Assembly: GCF_009690905.1 (NCBI RefSeq)
Contig: NZ_VOSW01000044.1
Coordinates: 17,191-81,190 of the forward strand
Direction of reading: 5' to 3'
Length of the DNA: 64,000 nucleotides
Source: Paraburkholderia madseniana
GTDB taxonomy: Bacteria; Pseudomonadota; Gammaproteobacteria; Burkholderiales; Burkholderiaceae
Part shown: in pieces, positions 51,467-59,918 of the stretch
Numbering within the stretch: the stretch's first letter is position 1
Layout: each line of letters starts with the position of its first letter
Translations under genes and position numbers: made by a program
Notes under the pieces: model-generated
Seen by the model: only the letters and a program-made list of their open reading frames with translations
Told to the model about the DNA's origin: nothing
Database searches by the model: none

Positions 51467-52543
51467 TCACGCGTTTTCGTAGCAAGTCATCAAAGTCCTA
51501 AAGAACTTGTCCGCGCTGAAAGCATGATCGAACACATGACGTGAGTTCTGCCCCATCCGGCGGCATTCATCAATCGACAGCGCATTCAGCTCACGGGCCA
51601 GACATTCGCCCGTCAGTTGCCGCAGGATTACACCGTTGTAGCCATGAATCACCTGTTCTGGCAGAGAGCTTTCGCACGAAACCACCAGAACCTTGCCGGC
51701 GCACATTGCTTCGATCGGCACCAACGCGAGGCCCTCCCAGCGTGAAGGCACGACGATTACGTCCATCTGCTGCATCGCCCGGCGAGCGCCCTCAGGGTCC
51801 ATCCAGCCATGATGCGTCATACGTGATTCATGGCCGCGCGCGTCAACGCCGCCTCTCACACTGACACCAAACACGTGAACGTGGATGCCTTCGTTCAACA
51901 TCGGAACCGCATCGACTACGATGTCGAAGCCTTTTTGATAGTCGAGACGGCCAAAATACCCCACCTGAATGGGCCGCGCGATTGTCGCAAGGGGCTGGCC
52001 GCTGAGAGCATTCTGCTCGCGCGCTGCTTCAGATGAAATGCCCGTATAGAGAAGCTCGATCTTGTCCATGTCGATGCCGTACCTTCTCGCCGCTCTCACT
52101 TCATCGAAAGACATGCAGAGAATCCGGTTTGTTCGATGTGCAAGCAGACGTTCGACAAGCGCGAAACCAAGCGCAGTGAAGCGGGAAATGTCCTTCTTCA
52201 TGAAAGACCACGCATGCGGTGTGTACAGAATTTTTTGCCCATGCATGCGATGAAGTCGGACATACACACCAGGATACGAACTGTGGCAGTGCACGATGTC
52301 CGCGTTGATTTCATCGACCAGTTTCTTTACCCGACGCGCGATTCGAACGAAGCGCAGCGGATTGCGGCTCGACTCATAGTTGACGACAGTGACGCCGTCC
52401 AGTGCGAGAGGCAGGTTCGGGATATTTCTTGGATCGCAGATCAAGACGACCTCATGACCACGCGCGCGTTGCTCGACGATCAACGAGGTGACATAGTTGG
52501 CAACCCCGCCAATCCATGTCTCGACGACATGCGCAATTTTCAT
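51467..52543 (-). CDS. GT4-type glycosyltransferase
   Basis: 358 residues with the GT-B fold signs of family 4: N-terminal MKIAHVVETWIGGVANYV, a YTPHAWSFM donor-domain boundary, VGYFGRLDYQKGFD, and the donor-binding segment VVPSRWEGLALVPIEAMCAGK. It adds one sugar during repeat-unit assembly on the cytoplasmic face. The ATG at 52543 starts the fold. Last gene of the minus-strand polysaccharide operon, but 414 bases separate it from KdsA, so it may have its own promoter. Confidence 0.9.
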   Translation of the reverse strand: MKIAHVVETWIGGVANYVTSLIVEQRARGHEVVLICDPRNIPNLPLALDGVTVVNYESSRNPLRFVRIARRVKKLVDEINADIVHCHSSYPGVYVRLHRMHGQKILYTPHAWSFMKKDISRFTALGFALVERLLAHRTNRILCMSFDEVRAARRYGIDMDKIELLYTGISSEAAREQNALSGQPLATIARPIQVGYFGRLDYQKGFDIVVDAVPMLNEGIHVHVFGVSVRGGVDARGHESRMTHHGWMDPEGARRAMQQMDVIVVPSRWEGLALVPIEAMCAGKVLVVSCESSLPEQVIHGYNGVILRQLTGECLARELNALSIDECRRMGQNSRHVFDHAFSADKFFRTLMTCYENA

Positions 52544-52957
52544 CCCGAACCCCAAGTATTGTTTTAGTAAAGAACTGGTCTTTGATTTATTTACTGGTAC
52601 CAACGACGCCGGGCCCCTATTCGGGGTCGCCCGATAAATGCTCCGGTCGGCAGCACGACCTGCAAACCTCTGCTCCGCTTAACTTCGAGTAAGATTTGTG
52701 CGCGGTACATGCTGACAATGTTTAAGCAGCAAATATGCCAACAGAAGGACGCGTATCAGCGATGACGTAAGGCACTGTTTTCGCGCAGCGCGACGACGCG
52801 GAGCACGCTTTCCGGAACAGAGCAGTCAGTAAGGGCACCCGCTGCGAGAGACTCGTTACGTTACGTCCCGTAACGACATCCTCGCGCTTAACAAAGTCAT
52901 AGCCTTCCGCTCTCGGCGCGGAATCCCTTCACGCTCACCTTGAGCGATGATCGAGCT
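52544..52957. other. Gap between kdsA and GT4 genes
   Basis: About 410 bases with no supported gene. It has several GTTACGT/ACGTAAC-type short inverted repeats (around 52860-52875) and likely carries the GT4 gene's promoter. Confidence 0.35.
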
Positions 52958-53806
52958 CTAGTGGATTTCTAAGACCGGCAGGCTTTTAACCAGATCATCG
53001 ACTGCCTTGACCTGCGCAAGGAACGGCTCAAGCAGCGCCAGCGGCAGCGCGCTCGGTCCATCGCAACGAGCGGAATTCGGATCCGGATGTGCTTCGAGAA
53101 ACAGGCCCGCGATACCAACCGCCATACCTGCTCGCGCCAAGTCTAGAGCCTGCCGCCGACGGCCACCAGACGCAGATGCCAGTGCATCCCGGCATTGCAA
53201 GCTGTGAGTAACGTCAAATATCACGGGGTGCCCGCCGGATGCTTCTGCCATCTGACGAAATCCAAGCATATCGACCACCAGATTGTCATATCCAAACGAG
53301 CTACCACGCTCGCAAAGAATGATCTGGTCGTTACCCGCCTCGACACATTTGTTGGCGACGTGTTTGATCTGCGCCGGGCTCATGAACTGCGGCTTCTTCA
53401 CATTAATTGCCCGCCCCGTCCTGGCAATAGCGACCAACAGGTCTGTTTGGCGCGCAAGGAAAGCCGGGACCTGTAACACGTCAGCTATTTCCGCTACGCA
53501 AGACGCCTGCTCGATCTCGTGTACGTCGGTAACCACGGACACATCAAAGCGGGCTTTTATCGCAGCCAGAATTTCCAGACCTGCGTGCAAACCTACGCCT
53601 CGATAGGAATGGATCGACGAACGATTCGCCTTGTCGAAGGAAGCCTTAAAGACAAACGGAACGTTTAGCCTCTTCGTCACTTCGACGAAGTGTTCACACG
53701 TACGAAGGGAGAGATCCAACGTTTCTAATACATTCAATCCGCCAAACAAAACGAAGGGGAGGTCATTTCCCGCTCTAACCTTATCGCTGATTTTGGTATG
53801 CATCAT
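52958..53806 (-). CDS. kdsA: 3-deoxy-8-phosphooctulonate synthase
   Basis: 282 residues, full length. Strong match to the metal-independent KdsA type: LPFVLFGGLNVLET (Asn in place of the metal-binding Cys), FKASFDKANRSSIHSYRG, VNVKKPQF-like INVKKPQFMSP, DVTHSLQCRD and LEAHPDPNSARCDGPSALPL. It makes Kdo-8-phosphate from arabinose-5-phosphate and PEP. A housekeeping kdsA would be expected elsewhere for lipopolysaccharide, so this is probably a cluster-specific copy feeding a Kdo-containing polymer or linker. Confidence 0.93.
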   Translation of the reverse strand: MMHTKISDKVRAGNDLPFVLFGGLNVLETLDLSLRTCEHFVEVTKRLNVPFVFKASFDKANRSSIHSYRGVGLHAGLEILAAIKARFDVSVVTDVHEIEQASCVAEIADVLQVPAFLARQTDLLVAIARTGRAINVKKPQFMSPAQIKHVANKCVEAGNDQIILCERGSSFGYDNLVVDMLGFRQMAEASGGHPVIFDVTHSLQCRDALASASGGRRRQALDLARAGMAVGIAGLFLEAHPDPNSARCDGPSALPLALLEPFLAQVKAVDDLVKSLPVLEIH

Positions 53807-53952
53807 GTTCTTGACTATCCTGATTACAAAATTGTCGCGGAGCGCCCGTTACGGACTTCAATTTAAAAGCGATGATCATCCAACCGCGTTGCCTGGAGCA
53901 GGCCATCACACGGAAAGACAACATTCATGCGTCGATGAAACGATCTCCGTCT

Positions 53953-54762
53953 TCAGGCTACGTCGTTCAGCACGTCTTTTCCAAGTCGGAATCTCTTGAT
54001 AGTCGTGAGGATATCGCGCGGGATCAACATAAGCGTCAAGGTCTTCGCGACGCCCAGTAGCGAAGCGGCATTCAAAGTCAAATGTTCTCGTTGCAGTCGC
54101 AGCCGGGATCTGAGTTGCACTGCCCGCCTGCGCGCCGAAATGCCATTCGGCGAAAGCTTTGAAAACACCAACACCTCAGGCAAGTTCGCCGTTCTATAAC
54201 GCTCCACGAATTTCCAGAACAGCGCGTAATCTTCTGCAGCCGGATATGTGGTCGGGTAAAACCCGATCTCGCTCATTACAGACGACCGCCACATGACCGT
54301 TGGATGAATGAACGCACAATTCGAGAACATTGCCCGGCGAATTAAATCGCTGGTCGTTGGCAGACGAAGCGTGAAGGATATTTCGCCCTCTTCCGTAACG
54401 AAGGTCACAGCGCTGCCGACGAGCATCACAAAAGGATGCGTCTCCAGATATTCAATCTGCTTCGAGAACCGATCTTTCGCACACGTGTCCCCGCAATCTA
54501 GCCTGGCGATAAAGGCATAGGATTCTCCAATACGATCCAAGCCAGCGTTCAGAGCGTGATCTATGCCTTGATTCGACGGTAAATAGATAAACTTCAGCTC
54601 GCCGTTGTAGACATCCCTCGCCTTCATTTCGTTAGGCTTGATGTTGCTTCCATCGTCTACAACGAAAACGCACAGGCGTTCATCCGGCGTTATGGACTGG
54701 AGAGATTCGTTGAGCCCTGTGGGGTCGTTGTAGTGAGGAATAAGTACGGCGCACTTGTTCAT
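53953..54762 (-). CDS. GT2-family glycosyltransferase
   Basis: 269 residues with a GT-A fold: CAVLIPHYNDPTGLNESL, VVDDGSN, NQGIDHALNAGL and a metal-site RLDCGD replacing the classic DxD. The ATG at 54762 shares its first base with the preceding gene's stop (TAATG), so translation is coupled. It transfers a sugar to the lipid-linked repeat unit. Confidence 0.88.
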   Translation of the reverse strand: MNKCAVLIPHYNDPTGLNESLQSITPDERLCVFVVDDGSNIKPNEMKARDVYNGELKFIYLPSNQGIDHALNAGLDRIGESYAFIARLDCGDTCAKDRFSKQIEYLETHPFVMLVGSAVTFVTEEGEISFTLRLPTTSDLIRRAMFSNCAFIHPTVMWRSSVMSEIGFYPTTYPAAEDYALFWKFVERYRTANLPEVLVFSKLSPNGISARRRAVQLRSRLRLQREHLTLNAASLLGVAKTLTLMLIPRDILTTIKRFRLGKDVLNDVA

Positions 54763-55967
54763 TATGATTTCTCCGACAGACCACAGACACTTCGCGCCGC
54801 ACGAGCAGATATATTTCCTCCACCAAAGTAGTCGATACCATCGGTCAGGTACCCATGGATATACTTCAGGAGCCTCGCTCTGTCGAAGTTCACATAGAAA
54901 CAACGGCCAAGGCACGTTACCCGTTTCCCGTACAGAAGTGCCTCCAATCCAACCGTCGAATTTATCGTTACCACTTCATCGGCATATCGAATTAGGTCGT
55001 TCGTGGAGAGCGTAACGATTTCGAACTCGAAATTTTTGCGCATCGACACGATTTCGTTTATAGCACGAACGTCCGTCTCGGCAGGGTGGATCTTAACTAT
55101 CAGCCTGAGCGCCAGGTCCCTAGCCTTCGCCGCTGCAATACGAATCGCGTCAATGTTGTCGACATCAGAATGCAGCTTTATTTGGGTGTCGCTAGAAACT
55201 TGAAGCGGCAGAAACATATAACGTTGCTGTTTCAGTTCTTCCAACGAACAAGGTTCTGTGACGAACATAGTTTTCCCCCGACCACGTCTACGCACCTGTG
55301 AAAACTCGGTGCGGCAGGCACCGCCAAACGGATACTTGAGCGCGTAATTGACCAGGCGCTTAGCCTTTTTCGAAAACGTAACAGCCGATTGCGGCAGCGG
55401 GGATGCTTTGTAATGCTCGTACTCCGCAAACCAGTCGGCATGCTTTTGCTCGTCCGGCATCGTCAGATCATCAAGTATCGAAGGATTGCCTCCAATAGTT
55501 GAAAGCGCATTCACGCCCTGCGAATCCACGAAAAGCTTATTTGGAAGATTGGAAATTTCCATGACCCTTCTGCGGATTCCATGAATGTCGCACAGGTAGG
55601 TCAGCACGCGACCAGCCAATTGCTGCCCATTCCAGAGCAAACAGGCTTCGATATCGTGTTCAGAAAGAATTTTACGGATTCCCTCAATTACTGATGCGGC
55701 GTCCTTCCTCGCCCGATCTTCCGAAATGCAACCGCTCAGGATTTCGATACTTCGTCGAAAATTCGTCGCTTCGGCTTCTTCCATATATTTGTCCGCTACT
55801 GCTTGTCTCCGGTTGACGTACGCCGACTGGAAACCTCTGGCGATCAATAGAAGATGAGCAAGCGGCTCGGTTGTCACGAACAGGAATCGAGCTTCACTTT
55901 TTATAGGGCTGATGAGGCGACGGAAGAAGCTGTATCGCTCCATCGAATCGACAAGAACCAAGATCAT
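54762..55967 (-). CDS. KpsS/KpsC-like capsule polysaccharide protein (possible Kdo transferase)
   Basis: About 401 residues. The C-terminal part resembles Capsule_synth (KpsS/KpsC/LipB) proteins: LIVKIHPAE, VVTINSTVGLEALLYGKRVTCLGRCFY. Family members are beta-Kdo transferases that build the linker of capsules. A KdsA gene two genes downstream supports this. Start at 55967 (MILVLVDSMERY) chosen over 56018. The N-terminal half is divergent, so another CMP-sugar transferase remains possible. Confidence 0.72.
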   Translation of the reverse strand: MILVLVDSMERYSFFRRLISPIKSEARFLFVTTEPLAHLLLIARGFQSAYVNRRQAVADKYMEEAEATNFRRSIEILSGCISEDRARKDAASVIEGIRKILSEHDIEACLLWNGQQLAGRVLTYLCDIHGIRRRVMEISNLPNKLFVDSQGVNALSTIGGNPSILDDLTMPDEQKHADWFAEYEHYKASPLPQSAVTFSKKAKRLVNYALKYPFGGACRTEFSQVRRRGRGKTMFVTEPCSLEELKQQRYMFLPLQVSSDTQIKLHSDVDNIDAIRIAAAKARDLALRLIVKIHPAETDVRAINEIVSMRKNFEFEIVTLSTNDLIRYADEVVTINSTVGLEALLYGKRVTCLGRCFYVNFDRARLLKYIHGYLTDGIDYFGGGNISARAARSVCGLSEKS

Positions 55968-56087
55968 AAAACGGCTCCAGTAACGAGATAAATCCAAACC
56001 GGGCGGCATCCAATGCAAGCTGGTCGCCTAGCGCGTGGACACGCGGATTGGTCCGCGATGACCGGCACGGCACCAAGACACTGGCAA

Positions 56088-57254
56088 TCAATTGCTTGCA
56101 AAATTGGGCACTCGCAGGAAGGTGATGAAATTGGAATCGTGCTGAGAATGTGCGCCGCCATCGTCGTCGTCAAAAGCGGTCCGAACCACTGCAGCTATGT
56201 CATGCTTGTCGAACACCCAATCGACGTATTGGAAGCCGTGCTTGTCAGCGTCGTCACTGTGAAGAACGACACGTCGAACTTTCCAGTTGCGCAGATCAGT
56301 TGACGACACGAGTGCAAGAGTGTTGCGCGCCCGCTCCAGATTATTCCCGTTGTAACTACCGGGAAGCACGGCGTTCGTCAGTGACCAATACAGCTTCGTG
56401 GACGGGTCATAGCGAATCGTGAATTTCTTGCCTCCTCCCGGAAGGTCAACGAATCCGTGCTCCGGATCAAAGCTAATGTTTGACCCGTCTTCACTCGACG
56501 AGACAAGTGCCGCCTTCTCTGGCAGAAAATTGTAGTAAACCCGCAATACGTCCACGACGGCGCCACTCGGCATCGCCACAGCATTGCCTTCTAACCAACC
56601 TCCGAATTTGCCGTCAAGCCAATTCTTATCGGGTGTCAGTCCATTCGAGAAAGTCCAACTTGATGCGTTAAGGAGATCACTGTTTATGTCAGCAGACATC
56701 ATTTTCACGATGATTCCGACGTGGTCGATCACCTCAATTGCCTTCCACAATCTGCCCCGAGCAGTGACAACCGGCAGCGCTGAAGAAAAATACTTGCCGT
56801 CTGTCGCCAGAACGCCGCTTCCGGCGTCGCGGGCATTGGACCAGGTCTTGCCGCCATCAGTCGAACGGCGAATCACTGCAACTCCGAGAAGCTTCGATGT
56901 ACCGAGCAAATAAAGCGCGCCTCTATGGGCAAAGAGTGACGAATAATATTGATCGCCGACTGTGGCGACCTTGGACCAACTTCTTCCTCCATCGCGGGAA
57001 TTAAATACCTCTTCCGCGTTTGCTTTGGAGTTTGGGCCGAACGTGTCGTGCGACATCACAAGCGTCCCATCTCCCAATATGACTATGGAGGGTGAGCCGA
57101 GGTAGATTCCAGTTCTGGCATAGCTGTGAGCGATCACCGCTCCTGGTACGCGATAGGTATTCGATTGCGCCAATGCCAAACCGACCTGACTAGCTTGCGC
57201 TAACAAGACCAATATGATTACCGTGTGCAACCAATTTCTCAGCCGGTCCGCCAT
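56088..57254 (-). CDS. Secreted sialidase/BNR-repeat-like protein
   Basis: About 388 residues with a signal peptide (cleavage near LALAQSNTY). A six-bladed propeller is suggested by two Asp boxes (SRDGGRSW, STDGGKTW) and SIVILGDGTLVMSHD near the N-terminus. The family includes exo-sialidases and many uncatalogued glycan-binding or hydrolysing proteins. In the polysaccharide operon it may trim or bind the exported polymer. No complete sialidase Arg triad could be confirmed by eye. Confidence 0.75.
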   Translation of the reverse strand: MADRLRNWLHTVIILVLLAQASQVGLALAQSNTYRVPGAVIAHSYARTGIYLGSPSIVILGDGTLVMSHDTFGPNSKANAEEVFNSRDGGRSWSKVATVGDQYYSSLFAHRGALYLLGTSKLLGVAVIRRSTDGGKTWSNARDAGSGVLATDGKYFSSALPVVTARGRLWKAIEVIDHVGIIVKMMSADINSDLLNASSWTFSNGLTPDKNWLDGKFGGWLEGNAVAMPSGAVVDVLRVYYNFLPEKAALVSSSEDGSNISFDPEHGFVDLPGGGKKFTIRYDPSTKLYWSLTNAVLPGSYNGNNLERARNTLALVSSTDLRNWKVRRVVLHSDDADKHGFQYVDWVFDKHDIAAVVRTAFDDDDGGAHSQHDSNFITFLRVPNFASN

Positions 57255-57297
57255 GTTTGTTTGACCCGTGACGTGAAGCATTATTAAATATAAAATT

Positions 57298-58551
57298 TCA
57301 AATTAAACTGCGGTACAGCTCCAGAAAATTGGATGTCAGAAACCCAAACGGATCACCCGCAAACAACAATTCCGCAATGAAAAGATTTTTGAAAAATCCA
57401 TATATTGAATAGGCGATCCCGGCAAGAATGATGATCGCCTTGCTCGGACCCGGCCGCATCCGGGCAAGTAGAACAGCCAGGTACGCAATAGAGAGAACAA
57501 AGAAATAGATATAAACTCTTTCAAAAACTTTAGAGAGGTTGTAGGTTGCCATCAGCGAAATAAAGGCAAAGTTCGACGCTATCAGCAGTTCCCTCGTCTC
57601 TCTGCTATGTAGCCGCCCAGTCTTTCTCGCGTCATTCTTCATCGAACGTAGCCACAAGTAGTTATTCACTGCGAAGAGGGCAAGCGCCGCTAGGGCAACA
57701 ACTACCACGCTATATTCATCCCACGCGCTGTACAGTTCGACTTTCTTGGAGACATAACCGCCATCGTCTCCACTCAGTGCACTAAGAGCGTTAAGGTTAT
57801 ATTTCGAAACAGCAAAGACCGAAACTGCCACCAGGATGGCACCAAGCACTGCCCATTTTTTAAAATATCGGTAGGCGGCATACGGCGCCATAATAAGAAA
57901 ACTTGGTAAATGTGCAAGACTAGAAAGTGTCAGCAGAAGCATCCTGCTCCGGGTGCGACCAGCGGTGAAGAATAGAAACATGAACGGGAAAGCCATAGCC
58001 TGCCTTATTACGTTCGCATAAGACGAATAGAACGCCCCGGACGAAGTGATCAGCAATATAAAAAGCGGCAGCGCGCGATATTCAATCTTCCAAACGGCGT
58101 ACAGCAGCAAGGAATAAGAAATAATGAATATGAATAAAAATGCGAGGTCGGTCGGCCCGAATAAGACATATGCCAAGTACATTGTCGAAAATGACAGTAC
58201 CTCGGGCTGCGTCGAGAGATAGTAGGCTAGCCCAGACGCATCCATGGTCCGCATGAAATCCAAGTATTGGATCTTGTCATTCCCACCGTTGTTGATGGGA
58301 AGCTTCAGCGCGATTAGCGGACCGAACACAATGATCGAGCCGATGCAGAGCAGACACACGATTACACGCACTGGAGAATGCGCGCTAGACAGTAATGTCA
58401 TGAGCAGCAACAATAGGTAAAACGAAGCGAACGGGAACAATCCACTTAAAAGCACAACGCTGAGCAGCACCACCCATGCGGCGCCCTTCCCGTTTATCCA
58501 AGGAAAAAGTACAGAGTCCGCGGCCTTTAAATTTACAGTTGAATTATTCAT
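57298..58551 (-). CDS. EpsG/Wzy-type polysaccharide polymerase
   Basis: 417 residues with 10-12 membrane helices and EpsG-like features: an N-terminal hydrophobic block, then YANVIRQAMAFPFMFL, the conserved loop of the family, and SSLAHLPSFLIM. It would polymerise repeat units in the periplasm. Its start overlaps the flippase gene by 8 bases. GC content is lower than in the flanking genes, as usual for polymerases. Confidence 0.82.
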   Translation of the reverse strand: MNNSTVNLKAADSVLFPWINGKGAAWVVLLSVVLLSGLFPFASFYLLLLLMTLLSSAHSPVRVIVCLLCIGSIIVFGPLIALKLPINNGGNDKIQYLDFMRTMDASGLAYYLSTQPEVLSFSTMYLAYVLFGPTDLAFLFIFIISYSLLLYAVWKIEYRALPLFILLITSSGAFYSSYANVIRQAMAFPFMFLFFTAGRTRSRMLLLTLSSLAHLPSFLIMAPYAAYRYFKKWAVLGAILVAVSVFAVSKYNLNALSALSGDDGGYVSKKVELYSAWDEYSVVVVALAALALFAVNNYLWLRSMKNDARKTGRLHSRETRELLIASNFAFISLMATYNLSKVFERVYIYFFVLSIAYLAVLLARMRPGPSKAIIILAGIAYSIYGFFKNLFIAELLFAGDPFGFLTSNFLELYRSLI

Positions 58552-59878
58552 TAGTTTTTTCCTCGCTCACGGCGCCCGGGAGATGCAACCTGATGGCGCC
58601 ACGTTCGCCACGTTCGCCACGTTCGCCACGTTCGCCACGCTTGCCGCTCTGTAGCCTGAAGATATTGGCTGGGTTGATTTCGAAACCCGCAGCCCTTACA
58701 ACCAGAATGATTGCGACCAGCGAGCCCGCCGAAGCGACCGTCGAAAAATCGAAAACGGCCTGCTGAACTGGCATTTTCAACAGATGCACCAGAAACAATG
58801 TGCTCAGCAAGCTTGCGGCAAGACCGAGTTGAATTGAGAAATCCAGAAATTGCTTCCTGGTTACCAAAAATATTTGCGATAGCGGCACATACATCGTTTG
58901 CAAGACGAATAAGGGAAGCATTACGTAGAAGAACGCCACGGCTCCATCCCATTTACCGCCGAATACGATGTTGATAACGGAACCAAATAGGAGGCTGCCA
59001 AAAATTGCGTAGCATGAGGCGATCACTATCAACCAGCGCCCATAGAAAGCGAATACGTGCTTCAACGTGCTGATTTGCTGACCCTCAGAGACCGCTTGAA
59101 TGGCATCGCGCCGGAATACTCCTCCGATGCTCTGCCCAATGAGCGAGACTGGAAAAAACCCGAATCGATAAGCGGCGGCGAAGTAGCCGGCCTGCTCGGT
59201 TGAGTACCAGGCAGGAATCGCTATGGATAGCGAGTAAAGCAAAACCGACGAACACAAGGTTGAAGGCAGAATGAACTTCGCGTAGCGGACGTGTTCTCTG
59301 AAAAACTCCAATCTGGGTCGACAGAGGTACCCGCGCTTTGCCCCATGAAAAAATACTACGCTAAGGAAACACACGGCCGCGACGGCATTCAGAATTGCAT
59401 AACCGGAAAATACGTCGAAGCCGCCGTGGAGGTGCTGTGCAAAAGCGAGGTAAGCCACAAATACCGGGTTGACCAGCACGCGCGACATGGCAATCAATGC
59501 ATATCGCCTCAGGCTGTTGAAATAGTGCCCAACTATCGTCTGTATGAAGTAGGCGAGAGCAAATAGGCAGACATTCCAGTAGGCCGAATGCTCCCACAGC
59601 ACTACAGCGGTCGCGCCTACTATCGTCGTGACAGATGCCACCGCGAGCGCATGTACAAGAGCATTAAATGACATCGCCGCGTTGTCCGACACACATGCGA
59701 GTTCATAGCGCATCGCCAGTAATGTGCCAGCGAGCGTACCGACTGCCAGCAACGCGTTGAAATGCCCAAGCGGCGACGGCCCGTACTGGCGCCCCAGGAG
59801 GGTCATGCAGGCAAAGAACGTAACCTGGCCCGCCATCACCCCGACCAGCGAAATAGCAGAATCTTTAAGCTTGATCAT
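58544..59878 (-). CDS. Wzx-type oligosaccharide flippase with a GER-repeat tail
   Basis: 444 residues with about twelve membrane helices, MATE/PST-like (SLVGVMAGQVTFFACMTLLGRQYGP; SIAIPAWYSTEQAGYFAAAYRF; GGVFRRDAIQA). It would flip lipid-linked repeat units to the periplasm. The C-terminal tail is odd: GKR followed by four perfect GER triplets, encoded by a 9-base tandem repeat. Confidence 0.88.
   Translation of the reverse strand: MIKLKDSAISLVGVMAGQVTFFACMTLLGRQYGPSPLGHFNALLAVGTLAGTLLAMRYELACVSDNAAMSFNALVHALAVASVTTIVGATAVVLWEHSAYWNVCLFALAYFIQTIVGHYFNSLRRYALIAMSRVLVNPVFVAYLAFAQHLHGGFDVFSGYAILNAVAAVCFLSVVFFHGAKRGYLCRPRLEFFREHVRYAKFILPSTLCSSVLLYSLSIAIPAWYSTEQAGYFAAAYRFGFFPVSLIGQSIGGVFRRDAIQAVSEGQQISTLKHVFAFYGRWLIVIASCYAIFGSLLFGSVINIVFGGKWDGAVAFFYVMLPLFVLQTMYVPLSQIFLVTRKQFLDFSIQLGLAASLLSTLFLVHLLKMPVQQAVFDFSTVASAGSLVAIILVVRAAGFEINPANIFRLQSGKRGERGERGERGERGAIRLHLPGAVSEEKTNE
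58601..58645 (-). repeat. 9-bp tandem repeat coding GER triplets
   Basis: ACGTTCGCC (plus strand) is repeated four times exactly, followed by a degenerate fifth copy. On the coding strand it gives repeated Gly-Glu-Arg in the flippase tail, a collagen-like Gly-X-Y pattern. Copy-number change keeps the frame. Confidence 0.95.
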
Positions 59879-59918
59879 TTACACACTCGAGGATGCGGTG
59901 GGACATCGCATGAACACG

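Noticed and set aside
59727..59742. TGGCACATTACTGGCG with -24/-12 spacing inside the flippase gene
   Set aside because: Explained by coding sequence for AGTLLAM and has a weak -12 element.
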